A stretch of DNA of 64,000 bases from Calidifontibacter indicus (GCF_003386865.1 NZ_QTUA01000001.1:310001-374000), one strand, 5' to 3'. Positions 33,081 to 42,077 are shown, numbered from the stretch's first letter. Program-made: numbers and translations. The notes: a model not told the origin generated them from the letters alone.

Positions 33081-34202
33081 CTAACGCCCGGGGAGTGGGA
33101 GGGTGAGTATGAGGCGTGTGCCTTCTCCCTGGCCGTCACTGTTGGCGGAGATGCTTCCATGGTGGGCGTCGATGAGAGCTTTGCTGATGGTCAGCCCGAT
33201 GCCTGAACCTGTGCGGTCGCGGGTGCGGGCGGCGTCACCTCGATAGAACCGTTCGAAGGCGTGCTCGAGTTGTTCGGGGGTCATTCCGTCGCCGTCGTCG
33301 ATCACGGAGATTGCCGCTTCTTCACCTTGGCGGTTGGCCGCCAGGATGACGGTTCCTCCTGGGGGGGGTGTGGCGGAGTGCACTGGTGAGGAGATTGGTG
33401 AGGACCTGTCCGATGCGGTTTCGATCGACGTGGACATCGAGCCCTGTGGCGGTTGGTGGCTCGACGACGAGGTTGATCCCCTTGGCGGCAAAGGCGTCAG
33501 GCATGCCCTCGTGGGCCGGCCAGAGAAGATCCCTGACGTGGTGTGGGCGGAGGTCGAGCGCGAGTCGGCCCTCCTCGGCTGGCGCGCCTCGTCGATGTCG
33601 TCGGCGAGGCGCGCCAGCCGGCGGGTTTGCTCCTCCAGCGCCTCGCGAGATTCTGGCCCGAGGGCGGCCATGCCGTCGTGGAGCCCTTCGTGGTAAGCGC
33701 TCAGGGTCGCAATCGGTGTGCGGAGTTCATGGGCGAGGTCTGACAGCATCCGTCGACGGGTGTCCTCGATTCCTTCGAGCCTGCTGGCCATCGTGTTGAA
33801 CGCGGTTGCGAAGGTCTCCAGTTCGGTGCCTGAGGCGCTGGTCGGCACGCGCGTGGAGTAGTGCCCACGGGTGAGTTCCATTGCAGCAGTGGTCACCTGT
33901 TCGAGAGGGCGGCGGAGCCGTCGGGTGAGGAACCATGTCACCGCACCGGCAGCGAGCAGCGAGATCAGAAGACCGACCCCGACGGAGATCAAGGACGCTT
34001 CGCGGTAGGCCGTCTCGATATGGACGAGCTCAGGCGAGTTCTGTTGGTGGCCGGACTCGACGAGGTGCTGGTGGAAGATGGGTGGGCCGATCATGGCGGC
34101 GACCAGGCCGACAGTGAGGGCACCGGCGACCAGCACGATGGCCTGTCCAGCCAGGAGGCGGGTCGCCAGCCCAGCGCTGTTGGTGCGCGCTGGCGCCATC
34201 AC
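33081..34202 (-). pseudogene. Sensor histidine kinase with a mis-framed middle
   Basis: It starts at GTG 34202 (overlapping the regulator's stop) with two membrane helices, HAMP and a good H-box (LSDLAHELRTPIATL). From about 33590 the frame reads nonsense (DDIDEARQPRRADSRSTSAH). The true sense, AEEGRLALDLRPHH and NRIGQVLTNLLTSALRHTPP with the N-box, lies in another frame until a run of eight G at 33361-33368, after which the original frame gives VIDDGDGM, FERFYRGD and GSGIGLTI. Two opposite indels therefore destroy about 80 residues. Either the kinase is dead or the sequence has two errors. Its twin is at 27185-28288. Confidence 0.75.
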
Positions 34203-34922
34203 CCTTGTCCCATCCGATAGCCCACGCCTCGGACCGTGGTGATGTATCTGCCAGTTTCGGGGTCGTCGCCGAGTTTGCGGCGCAGGTGAGCAACGTGAAC
34301 ATCGACGAGGTGCTCGTCGCCAACCCAGTCCGGTCCCCAGATGTCGTCAATGAGCTGGCGCCGGGAGAACGCCATCGACGGACGGCGCGCCAGAGCCATG
34401 AGCAGGTCACCGTTCGGTGGGGGTGAGGGCCACCTCGACGTCGCCCAGGTGCACACGCTGGCCGTCCGCGTCGACACGTAGTGCACCGAACACCCTGGTC
34501 GGTTCACTACGGGCGGTCCCGGAGGCGGTGGTGGATCCGGTGCGGGGTCGTCGCAGTACCGCTTGGACTCGTGCGACCAGTTCGCGGACGCTGAACGGTT
34601 TGGTGATGTAGTCGTCCGCGCCGACGGACAACCCGATGAGGGTGTCGATCTCGTCCTTTCGGGCGGTGACGACGATGACGTAGCAGTCGGTGAAGGTGCG
34701 GAGCTGACGGCACACTTCGATGCCGTCCAGCCCGGGGAGGCCCAAGTCCAGGATCACGACATCGGGTGCTAGATCACGCGCGGCTTGGACGCCGTCTGGG
34801 CCGGTGTGGACCACACTGGAGTCGAAGCCAGCGCGGGAGACGTAGGCGGCGATCATTCCGGCCAGCGTTGTTTCGTCCTCGATGATCAGGACTCGAGCGC
34901 CCGGTGGTGGTGTCGTGCTCAC
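34199..34922 (-). pseudogene. OmpR-type response regulator, frameshifted
   Basis: From GTG 34922, STTPPPGARVLIIEDE, VVILDLGLPGLDG (phospho-Asp) and YITKPFSVREL form an intact receiver. At LTPTER (about 34407) a TGA follows, while the sense continues in another frame as DLLMALARRPSMAFSRRQLID to HLRRKLGDD and GVGYRMGQG, ending at 34199. A single indel near 34410 splits the DNA-binding domain. In this state it cannot bind DNA. It is closely related to the regulator at 26478-27188. Confidence 0.75.
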
Positions 34923-35085
34923 CCTGACAGTGTCCCTGCCCGCCGCCCACGCCACGACCTCTCTGACGGTGCCGGGGTAGATCTTCGTCAAACCTCAACC
35001 TCGCCGCGGTCCGGTCTTGAGGGTCGAGTTGCACTGTGGATCGTGACGGTGCAGCGCGCCACGACGACGGGAAGGGAGGGCGCTC

Positions 35086-35325
35086 ATGATGTGGGGCAAC
35101 GGGACCGGGATGGGCTGGTGGATGTGGCTCGTGATGGGCGGCGGCGCCCTCGCCTTCTGGGTCGTCATTGTGCTGGTGATCCGGGCCCTGCTCCCGGCCG
35201 CGCGCGTCAGGCAGGAATCGGCCCGACCGGATCCGCTCACTCTCCTCAAGGAGAGCCTGGCCCGCGGCGAGGTGAGCCTGGAGGAGTACGAACAACGCCG
35301 CCGCCTCATCGTCGATGGCCACTGA
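35086..35325 (+). CDS. Small membrane protein with SHOCT domain
   Basis: A 79-residue protein with a Trp/Met/Gly-rich start (MMWGNGTGMGWWMW), one membrane helix (LVMGGGALAFWVVIVLVIRALL), and a C-terminal SHOCT motif (DPLTLLKESLARGEVSLEEYEQRRRLI). Such proteins are common next to multicopper oxidases in actinobacterial copper islands. It lies 25 bp before the oxidase and is probably in its operon. The function is unknown. Confidence 0.75.
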   Translation: MMWGNGTGMGWWMWLVMGGGALAFWVVIVLVIRALLPAARVRQESARPDPLTLLKESLARGEVSLEEYEQRRRLIVDGH

Positions 35326-35350
35326 CAGCGACCACCCAATGAAAGGCATC

Positions 35351-36853
35351 ATGACTTCGCCCCTGCTCTCCCGCCGCAACGTCCTCCTCGGCGGGCTCGG
35401 CCTGGCCTCGACCGCAACGTTGGCCGCCTGCACCTCCAGTTCGTCAGGGACGGGGGTTATGCCGTCGCGCACCTTCGGCCCCCCGACGCCAGTCTCCCCC
35501 TCACCGGGACAGAAGGTGCTCGAGAAGACGTTGACCGCCCGACCGGTCAGCCTTGACCTGGGCGGGCGGACGGTGGCGACGTGGGCCTACGACGGTGCGC
35601 TTCCCGGCCCGTTGGTGCGAGCGACCGCAGGTGACTTCCTGCGCCTCACGCTCGACAACCAGCTCCCCGCAGACACCACGATCCACTGGCACGGCATCCG
35701 ACTGCCAAACGCCGCCGACGGCGTCCCCGGCCTCACCCAGGATCCGGTCAAGACCGGCGGCAAGTTCGTGTACGAGTTCACCGCCCCGGATCCGGGAACC
35801 TACTTCTTCCACCCCCACGTCGGGGTCCAACTCGACCGCGGCCTGTACGCCCCAATGATCATCGACGACCCCACCGACCCCGGCCGCTACGACGCCGAAT
35901 GGGTTGTGGTTCTGGACGACTGGATCGATGGCACCGGCACCACCCCCGACGAGGTGTTCAAGAAGCTGATCGCCGACGGTGGCCCCGCCAACGGAGGCGG
36001 CATGGGCGGAATGGGTGGCATGGACCACGGCTCGATGAGTCGGATGTCGATGGGGACCGGACCCTGGGGTGACGCCGGCGACGTCACCTATCCGCTGTTC
36101 TTGATCAACGGCAAACCCCCGACCGACCCGGACGTGCTGGCCGCCAAGCCGGGCCAGAAGGTGCGGCTGCGGGTCATCAACGCGGCTTCCGACACCATCT
36201 TCACCGTGGCCCTTGGTGGGCACCGGCTCACCATCACCCACAGTGACGGGCACGCGGTCGAGCCCACCGAGGTGGGCGCCTTCTACATCGGGATGGGCGA
36301 GCGGTACGACGCCATCGTCACCCTCGCTGACGGCGCCTTCCCCCTTGTGGCCCGACCGTTCGGCAAGACCAGCGGCGGCCAGGCCATGGCCGTGGTCCGT
36401 ACCGGCGCCGGCGCTGCTCCTCCGGTTGCCGCTGACCCCAGCGAGTTGGCTGGCCAGGTCCTCATCGGCTCACAGTTGCGCCCGACCGAAGCAGCCAAGC
36501 TGCCGGGCAAGGAGCCGGACGCCACCGTCGACCTGGCCCTGCAAGGCTCGATGAAGCCCTACCAGTGGGGCATGAACGGCGCCAAGTACGGCGAGAACGA
36601 GCCACTGACCGTCAGGGCTGGGCGACGGCTGCGGATCAACGCCACCAACATGACGATGATGACCCACCCGCTGCACCTGCACGGGCACACTTTCGCCCTG
36701 CCCTCGGGGCTGCGCAAGGACACCGTGCTGATGGCGCCCATGCAGTCCTTCGCGATCGACCTCGACGCCGACAACGCCGGCGACTGGATGATCCACTGCC
36801 ACAACATCTACCACGCAGAAGCGGGCATGATGATCGCCCTGGAGTACCGCTGA
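35351..36853 (+). CDS. Multicopper oxidase, Tat/lipoprotein-exported
   Basis: A 500-residue CopA/CueO-type oxidase. The signal has LSRRNVLLGG (Tat-like) and ends LAACTS, a lipobox. The copper ligands are visible: TTIHWHGIR (type 2/3), GTYFFHPHVG (type 3), HPLHLHGHTF and the C-terminal MIHCHNIYHAEAGMM, with the type 1 Cys and Met. A Met/Gly-rich loop (GGMGGMGGMDHGSMSRMSM) may bind Cu(I). It should oxidise Cu(I) to Cu(II) outside the membrane. I start at ATG 35351 with AAAGG ahead; ATG 35339 is possible. Confidence 0.88.
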   Translation: MTSPLLSRRNVLLGGLGLASTATLAACTSSSSGTGVMPSRTFGPPTPVSPSPGQKVLEKTLTARPVSLDLGGRTVATWAYDGALPGPLVRATAGDFLRLTLDNQLPADTTIHWHGIRLPNAADGVPGLTQDPVKTGGKFVYEFTAPDPGTYFFHPHVGVQLDRGLYAPMIIDDPTDPGRYDAEWVVVLDDWIDGTGTTPDEVFKKLIADGGPANGGGMGGMGGMDHGSMSRMSMGTGPWGDAGDVTYPLFLINGKPPTDPDVLAAKPGQKVRLRVINAASDTIFTVALGGHRLTITHSDGHAVEPTEVGAFYIGMGERYDAIVTLADGAFPLVARPFGKTSGGQAMAVVRTGAGAAPPVAADPSELAGQVLIGSQLRPTEAAKLPGKEPDATVDLALQGSMKPYQWGMNGAKYGENEPLTVRAGRRLRINATNMTMMTHPLHLHGHTFALPSGLRKDTVLMAPMQSFAIDLDADNAGDWMIHCHNIYHAEAGMMIALEYR

Positions 36854-37764
36854 TGATCACCACCACCCGACGCCGCGTCCTCGTCGCAGGGGGCGTACTC
36901 GTGACCACGACGATTCTGGCCGCGTGTGGCGCCACGACCACACCCACCGGCAATACGACGTCCATCGCGACCCCCACCGTGGCCGGAGGAGGGTCAACCT
37001 CCACCGCATCAGCAGCCAACCAACCGCCGGTCGCGATCACCCACATCCACGCTGTCGCCCGCGACCCCAAGACCGGTGACCTACTCCTGGCCACCCACGA
37101 GGGACTCTTCCGCCACGCCAACGGCGAACTCCTACAGAACGGACCGGTCATCGACCTGATGGGTTTCACCGTCGCCCCGGACGGCACCTACTACGCCTCA
37201 GGGCACCCCGGCGCAGGCGTCGACCTGCCCCAGCCGGTCGGGCTCATCACCTCCACCGACTCCGGTCGCACGTGGCGCGTCAGCTCTCGAGGCGGAGAGT
37301 CCGACTTCCACGCCCTCACCTCAAGCCCAACCAGCGTGGTCGGCTTCGATGGCACTCTTCGCAGCACCACCGACGGCGAGACCTGGACCACCCGCACCAT
37401 CCCGGCTGCCCCCCGCACCTTGGCCGCGTCACCGCAAACCGGAGCACTACTCGCCACCACCGAAACCGGGCTCCTCCACAGCACCGACGACGGCCGCTCC
37501 TGGAAGGGCCTGACCCCACCCGCGACGGCCCTGCTCGCTGCGTGGGCCGACGAGCAAACCATCGTGATCGCCACCACTAACGGCCAGATCGCGACCAGCA
37601 ACGACACCGGAGCGACCTGGACCCTGCAACCCAAGCGCATCGGAGCTCCACAGGCCCTGTTCGCCCAACGCGGCACCGACGGCCAGATCGAAACCATCCT
37701 CGTCGCCGACGGCGCAGTACTGCGCACCGCCGACGGGGGCGCCACCGTCGAGAAGCTCTTGTGA
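36853..37764 (+). CDS. Beta-propeller lipoprotein (F510_1955-type)
   Basis: A 303-residue exported protein whose ATG overlaps the oxidase stop (TGATG). The N-terminus TTRRRVLVAGG then ILAACG is Tat-like plus lipobox. The body has repeated BNR/sortilin-type blades (STDSGRTWRV, STTDGETWTT, STDDGRSWKG, SNDTGATWTL, TADGGATVEK) and a starting ITHIHAVARDP. It always seems to follow multicopper oxidases in such islands and is probably an accessory copper-site protein; no catalytic role is shown. Confidence 0.75.
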   Translation: MITTTRRRVLVAGGVLVTTTILAACGATTTPTGNTTSIATPTVAGGGSTSTASAANQPPVAITHIHAVARDPKTGDLLLATHEGLFRHANGELLQNGPVIDLMGFTVAPDGTYYASGHPGAGVDLPQPVGLITSTDSGRTWRVSSRGGESDFHALTSSPTSVVGFDGTLRSTTDGETWTTRTIPAAPRTLAASPQTGALLATTETGLLHSTDDGRSWKGLTPPATALLAAWADEQTIVIATTNGQIATSNDTGATWTLQPKRIGAPQALFAQRGTDGQIETILVADGAVLRTADGGATVEKLL

Positions 37765-37885
37765 AGCCCGCATAGACCTAGACCAGATCTTCACCGAACC
37801 ACGACCCGAGGGCCACATCGACCTCGCAGGCCGAAAGCACCCGGGGACAGCCCCGAGCACCGCAACCGAGACCAAGGGAGCAGCC

Positions 37886-38163
37886 ATGCAACAGCAGAAC
37901 ACCCCGAACCCGACCTACGCACCCCTCACCCCACCCGCCGAGCCGACCTCCACCGAGTCATCCCCCACTGAGCCCGGTCGCCGCAGCGGCCACCACTGGC
38001 TGATGTGGCTATGTGCGTGCCCATGCTGCTGCTCGTGGGCACCTTGATCACGACCGGCCGGCTCGGCGCCGGCGGCCTGCTCTACGCAATGGGCTGCCTG
38101 CTCATGATGGGCGTGATGATGGCCTGGATGAACCACGGCACCAACCACGAGCACAAGCCGTGA
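37886..38163 (+). pseudogene. Small membrane protein, frameshifted
   Basis: From ATG 37886 (AAGGGAG ahead) the frame reads QQQNTPNPTYAPLTPPAEP to HHWLMWL, then Cys-rich nonsense to a stop at 38046-38048. In another frame the sense continues as VPMLLLVGTLITTGRLGAGG, LYAMGCLLMMGVMMAWMNHGTNHEHKP, ending at 38163. One indel near 38012 separates the soluble start from two membrane helices. It is probably a DUF2933-like copper-island protein. Confidence 0.55.
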
Positions 38164-38197
38164 GAACCCCAACCGCCCCACGACCCAGCATCAGGGA

Positions 38198-38214
38198 ATA
38201 CCCCTAGGGGGTAT
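38198..38214. promoter_or_regulatory. CsoR-type copper operator before copZ
   Basis: ATACCCCTAGGGGGTAT is the same kind of dyad as at 26321-26337. It lies 41 bp before the CopZ start. This suggests the island's chaperone is controlled by the same CsoR as the chromosomal copB. Confidence 0.7.
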
Positions 38215-38255
38215 GTTTGTTGGGAGGGTGTCACCTACAGAAGAGGCCAGACCTG

Positions 38256-38466
38256 ATGAACTCCACCCAGACGTATGCCGTCACTGGAATGACCTGTGGC
38301 CACTGCGAGAGCAGCGTCCGCGACAAGGTCTCCGCACTGCCAGGCGTGCAAGCCTGACCGTCAGCGCCGCCACCGGCGAACTGATCATCACTACTAGTGG
38401 TCACGTCTCCGACGACGCTGTCGTCAGCGCCGTCGTCGAGGCGGCTACACCGCCCGCCGCAACTGA
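38256..38466 (+). pseudogene. copZ: CopZ-like heavy-metal chaperone, two frameshifts
   Basis: ATG 38256 opens NSTQTYAVTGMTCGHCESSVRDKVSALPGVQ, a clear HMA domain with the MTCGHC copper site. A TGA follows, but the sense resumes one frame over as LTVSAATGELIITTSGHVSDDAVVSAVVEA and must shift again near 38442 to end GYTARRN at 38464-38466. Both breaks fit loss of one base in runs of three A and three G. The gene would encode ~70 residues. It is either inactivated or mis-sequenced. Confidence 0.7.
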
Positions 38467-38473
38467 CCCACGC

Positions 38474-39245
38474 CTAGCTGTACTGACCCGCCAGGTTGGG
38501 TACGCGGTCTGCAGGTGTGGCGCCTTTGAGTGCGGTGTGGCCGCGGTCGTGATTGTAGGTGTGGAGGAAGTTGGGGAAGGCCGCGACGCGTTCGCTCTCG
38601 CTGGAGTAGGGGCGGGCGTAGGCCCATTCCTCTTGCAGGGTGCGGTTGAACCGCTCGACCTTGCCGTTGGTTTGCGGCCGGTAGGGGCGGGTCCACTTGT
38701 GCTTGATCCCGTGCTCGGCCAACAGGTCCCGGAACATCCGCGAGCGGTAGCAGGCCCCGTTGTCGGTCATCACCCGCTGGGTGGTGATGCCGACGGAGTT
38801 GAAGTGCTCTAGGGCGCGGGCCATGAACGCTGTCGCAGTCTCCCTCTTCTCATCGGTCAGGATCTCGGAGTAGGTGTAGCGCGAGTGGTCATCGACCGCA
38901 TGGTGCAAGAACGCGTACCCCAGGTTCGGGCGGCCGTGGACCTTGCGTGGCCGGCCTTGTTCCCGGTGAGCGCTGGAGTTGCGCCCGCCCTGTGCTCGTC
39001 CGTGGATGCGATGCCCTCCGCCGTCGGGGATGCGGCCCAGCTTCTTGATGTCGACGTGGACCAGGTCCCCGGGCGCTTCGCGTTCGTAGCGCACGATCTG
39101 CCGTCGCTTCGCGCGGACCGGGGCCCCGGTTGCCGGGTCGGTCCAGGACAGGCGCAGGCACCCGTAGCGGGACAGGATCCGCTGGACCGTAGAGACGTTC
39201 AAGCCCAGGTGGTACGCGATCCGTGCTTGTACGCACGAGTAACTT
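38474..39245 (-). pseudogene. IS481 family transposase, N-terminally truncated
   Basis: Readable from about 39225 (ARIAYHLGLNVSTVQRILSRYG) to TAG at 38474. The DDE catalytic core is complete: GDLVHVDIKKLG, DDHSRYTYSEIL, MTDNGACYRS and GKVERFNRTLQEEW. The N-terminal HTH is missing because island-end sequence begins at 39245. An ATG at 39202 would give 242 residues. Probably inactive. Confidence 0.82.
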
Positions 39246-39433
39246 TACATAACTGTTGCCGCGCCCATTGCCACTCCTCTGACCTGCAGCAACATCGAGA
39301 CCGTTTGTCAGTGAGAACAGTTCTCACGTCGAACAAGCGTCCAGATTGTGCAATTTCGATCCCGGAAGAGTGCTGAACACAGCCCCGACTTTGATCGAAC
39401 GGCAGTTTGACCAATGTTCGCTGCATCTCGACA
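39246..39433 (-). repeat. Right long inverted repeat of the island
   Basis: Read on the minus strand it begins TGTCGAGATGCAGCGAACAT and follows the left repeat: TTGGTCAAACTGCCGTTCGA, TTGCACAATCTGGACGCTTG, the palindrome TGAGAACTGTTCTCA and AGTTATGTA. It is followed outward by ATTGA and the end of dnaB. Confidence 0.7.
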
Positions 39434-39449
39434 ATTGAGCCAACTCAGG

Positions 39450-42077
39450 TCAGAAGTTCGTCGCCATGTCCTTGAACCGCGAGTAGTGCCCCTGGAACGC
39501 AACGGTGATGGTGTCGGTCGGGCCGTTACGGTGCTTGGCCACGATGATGTCGGCCTCACCGACGCGCTCCGACTCCTTGTTCTGCTGGTCTTCGCGGTGC
39601 AGCAGCATCACCATGTCGGCGTCCTGCTCGATTGATCCAGATTCGCGAAGGTCACTCATCTGCGGACGCTTGTCGGTGCGCTGCTCAGGACCACGGTTCA
39701 GCTGCGAGATCGCAATCACCGGCACCTCGAGTTCCTTCGCGAGCAGCTTCAGCGCACGCGAGAACTCGGACACCTCCTGCTGGCGCGACTCGACCTTCTT
39801 GCCCGACGTCATCAGCTGCAGATAGTCGATGACGACGAGCTTGAGGTTGTGGCGCTCCTTGAGCCGGCGGCACTTCGAGCGGATCTCCATCAGCGACATG
39901 TTCGGCGAGTCGTCGATGAACAGCGGTGCGTCGGAGATGCGGCCCATCGTCTTCGCCAGCTTGGCCCAGTCTTCGTCGCGCATCGTGCCCTTGCGCATGT
40001 GCTGCAACTGGATCTCGGCCTCCGCCGACAGCAGACGCATCGAGATCTCGACCTTGCTCATCTCCAGACTGAAGACGACCGAGGTCATGTTGTTCTTGAT
40101 CGACGCCGCGCGCGCGATGTCGAGTCCGATCGTCGAGTTGTGCGTCGGGATCATCGAGCGACTCGCGAGGTAGAGGTGCGATCCGTTGTCGACCTGCACG
40201 CAACGCACCGGCACCGATTCGACCGGGCGCACGTCGACGATGAACTGCGAGTCACGACGCTCGAAGGAGCGCTGACGAATCTCCTTGTGCAACAACCGCT
40301 TTCGATCGAGCCGGAACATGTCGTCGTTGCTCGAGAAGGTCAGAGTGTGAGCGATCGAGCTTGCCTCCGATCGACCGTGCACCGCCTTTCGCGACACCCC
40401 ACAGCGGTAGCCCAGCGACACCACGAGCTCGCGGACGTCGGCAGCCAGCCGCTCCGAGGTCGACGTGAACTGCACGCACCCGCCCGAGGTGACGGTGCCG
40501 TCGGTGTCGAGCAGGCCCGCCAGCAACTCGCGTCGCTGCCACTCACTCGCCCGCAGGTACGACCCGGGGATGTGCTTGTCGCCGAGCACGCCGAGGCCGC
40601 GAAGCAGGCCACGCACCGTGCCGTGCTCGAGATGGCAGGTCCGGCAACGCCGCATCCCCGACGACGGCCTTCCGCAATCGGGGCAGACCGGAGGAACGGT
40701 CTTCGCCGAGACAGTCTTCGCCCGGCCGCCGCAGCTGCGTCCACACGTCTTCACTTGCGCAGTCTGCGGGACGAACTCCGCACCGCACACGACGCAGACT
40801 CGCGCCGAGATCGGCTCGACCGGCAGCTTCAGCGAGTAACGCATCCTGCCGGACGTGGCCTCGACGACCAGCCCCTCACCGCGCAACAACTCCACCATCT
40901 GGTCGTCGGCTGTCGTTATCTGCGCCGCGGCCGACGAACCGTCACCGAGCCATGCACCGAGCACGTAGGGCGACAACGGAAGGTCGGCAAGCTCACCGGC
41001 CAGCGGTGCGCTCAACCGGACACTGTGATTGCGGCGGGCGTCAGCCGTGTCGCAGCGCTGGGTTTCGAAGATCTCGACGGTGGTGCGCACCTCGGGGCCG
41101 ACCTTCGCGGCCGCGCCACGCTTGCGGGCTTCCTGCTGCGCGCGGCGACTGGCGCGGGTGTCGGTGAGCCACTGGTGCTGCGCGTCGGCGGTGATGACGG
41201 TGCCGTCGGTGAACTCCACCTCGAAACACGGACGGTCGAGCATGACCCCGGTGGCCGCGACGACGCGCGTCGGCAGACCGTCTTCACCGATCAGCTCGTC
41301 GCCGACCTGCACCTCGCCCATCGTCGTCCAGCCGGTGGGCGTGGGCAGCGGGGTGTCGAGAGCGAGCGCCTTTCCGACGGCGGGCCTCGCCGCGATGACA
41401 ATCATCTGCCCCGGGTGCAGACCGTTGGTGAGCGTGTCGAGCTCCTGAAACCCGGTGGGCACACCGGTCATCTGGCCGCCGTGCGACGACGCCGCCTCGA
41501 TCTCGTCGGCGGTCATCTCGACCACCTCACCGAGACGCACGTAGTCTTCGGTGTCTTTGCCGGCGGTGACGCCGAAGATCTCGGCCTGGGCCGCATTGAT
41601 GACGTCGACGACGTCGCCCCCGCCGTCGGACTGCCCCATCTGGACGATGCGCGTGCCGGCCTCGACGAGGCGGCGCAGCACCGCACGCTCGGCGACGATC
41701 TGCGCGTAGTAACCGGCGTTGGCCGCGGTGGGCACCGACTGGATCAGCTCGTGCAGGTAGGGCTGGCCACCGATGCGCTGCAGTTCGCCACGCTTGGCGA
41801 GCTCGTCGGCGACGGTGATCGCGTCGGCCGGCTCACCGCGTCCGTAGAGGTCGATGACCGCTTCGTAGATCATCTCGTGGGCCGGGAAGTAGAAGTCGCG
41901 CCCGTTGACCGCCTCGGCGGCGTCGGCGATCGCGTCCTTGCTGATCAGCATGCCGCCGATCACCGACTGCTCGGCGTGCCGGTCTTGCGGGGGCACCAGC
42001 CCGGGCGCGGTCTCGCCGCCACCCCCGGAGTAACCGGAGTTGCCCTGCTCGCCGTACGCCGGATTCAGATCGTCCAC
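39450..42077 (-). CDS. dnaB: Replicative DNA helicase DnaB with intein
   Basis: An 875-residue precursor, GTG 42077. The extein halves total 464 residues, the normal DnaB length. Residues 1-236 contain the N-terminal helical domain and RecA-like start up to RPAVGK (Walker A). Residues 648-875 give STIGLDIARAA, VVIDYLQLM, ISQLNRGPEQR and KHRNGPTDTITV. The intein (residues 237-647) splits Walker A between GK and ST, so helicase activity depends on splicing. The protein unwinds DNA at the replication fork as a hexamer. It is reached from the rplI operon after an insert of cell-wall and MATE genes. Confidence 0.95.
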   Translation of the reverse strand: MDDLNPAYGEQGNSGYSGGGGETAPGLVPPQDRHAEQSVIGGMLISKDAIADAAEAVNGRDFYFPAHEMIYEAVIDLYGRGEPADAITVADELAKRGELQRIGGQPYLHELIQSVPTAANAGYYAQIVAERAVLRRLVEAGTRIVQMGQSDGGGDVVDVINAAQAEIFGVTAGKDTEDYVRLGEVVEMTADEIEAASSHGGQMTGVPTGFQELDTLTNGLHPGQMIVIAARPAVGKALALDTPLPTPTGWTTMGEVQVGDELIGEDGLPTRVVAATGVMLDRPCFEVEFTDGTVITADAQHQWLTDTRASRRAQQEARKRGAAAKVGPEVRTTVEIFETQRCDTADARRNHSVRLSAPLAGELADLPLSPYVLGAWLGDGSSAAAQITTADDQMVELLRGEGLVVEATSGRMRYSLKLPVEPISARVCVVCGAEFVPQTAQVKTCGRSCGGRAKTVSAKTVPPVCPDCGRPSSGMRRCRTCHLEHGTVRGLLRGLGVLGDKHIPGSYLRASEWQRRELLAGLLDTDGTVTSGGCVQFTSTSERLAADVRELVVSLGYRCGVSRKAVHGRSEASSIAHTLTFSSNDDMFRLDRKRLLHKEIRQRSFERRDSQFIVDVRPVESVPVRCVQVDNGSHLYLASRSMIPTHNSTIGLDIARAASIKNNMTSVVFSLEMSKVEISMRLLSAEAEIQLQHMRKGTMRDEDWAKLAKTMGRISDAPLFIDDSPNMSLMEIRSKCRRLKERHNLKLVVIDYLQLMTSGKKVESRQQEVSEFSRALKLLAKELEVPVIAISQLNRGPEQRTDKRPQMSDLRESGSIEQDADMVMLLHREDQQNKESERVGEADIIVAKHRNGPTDTITVAFQGHYSRFKDMATNF
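40137..41369 (-). other. DnaB intein, class 3 type, with homing endonuclease
   Basis: 411 residues (237-647). It starts with Ala (ALALDTPLPTPTGW) instead of Cys/Ser. It has the class 3 WCT set: Trp303 (AQHQWLT, block B), Cys626 (VPVRCVQVD, block F) and Thr645 in the final IPTHN before Ser648. Two LAGLIDADG motifs are seen, YVLGAWLGDG (371-380) and LLAGLLDTDG (518-527). Between them lie two zinc-ribbon-like clusters: Cys428/431/445/449 and Cys465/468/478/481. This places it with actinobacterial/phage class 3 DnaB inteins. Splicing is inferred, not seen. Confidence 0.88.

Larger units (their letters stand above)
31887..39433. mobile_element. Copper-resistance island with long terminal inverted repeats
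   Basis: 7547 bp bounded by imperfect inverted repeats of ~187 bp whose tips are TGTCGAGATGCAGCGAAC. The 5-bp sequence ATTGA occurs directly outside both tips (31882-31886 and 39434-39438), which fits a transposition event. It contains truncated IS3 and IS481 copies, a two-component system, SHOCT protein, multicopper oxidase, propeller lipoprotein, a small membrane protein and CopZ. No DDE transposase for the outer ends is inside. The right end lies 11 bp past the dnaB stop side. Confidence 0.7.
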
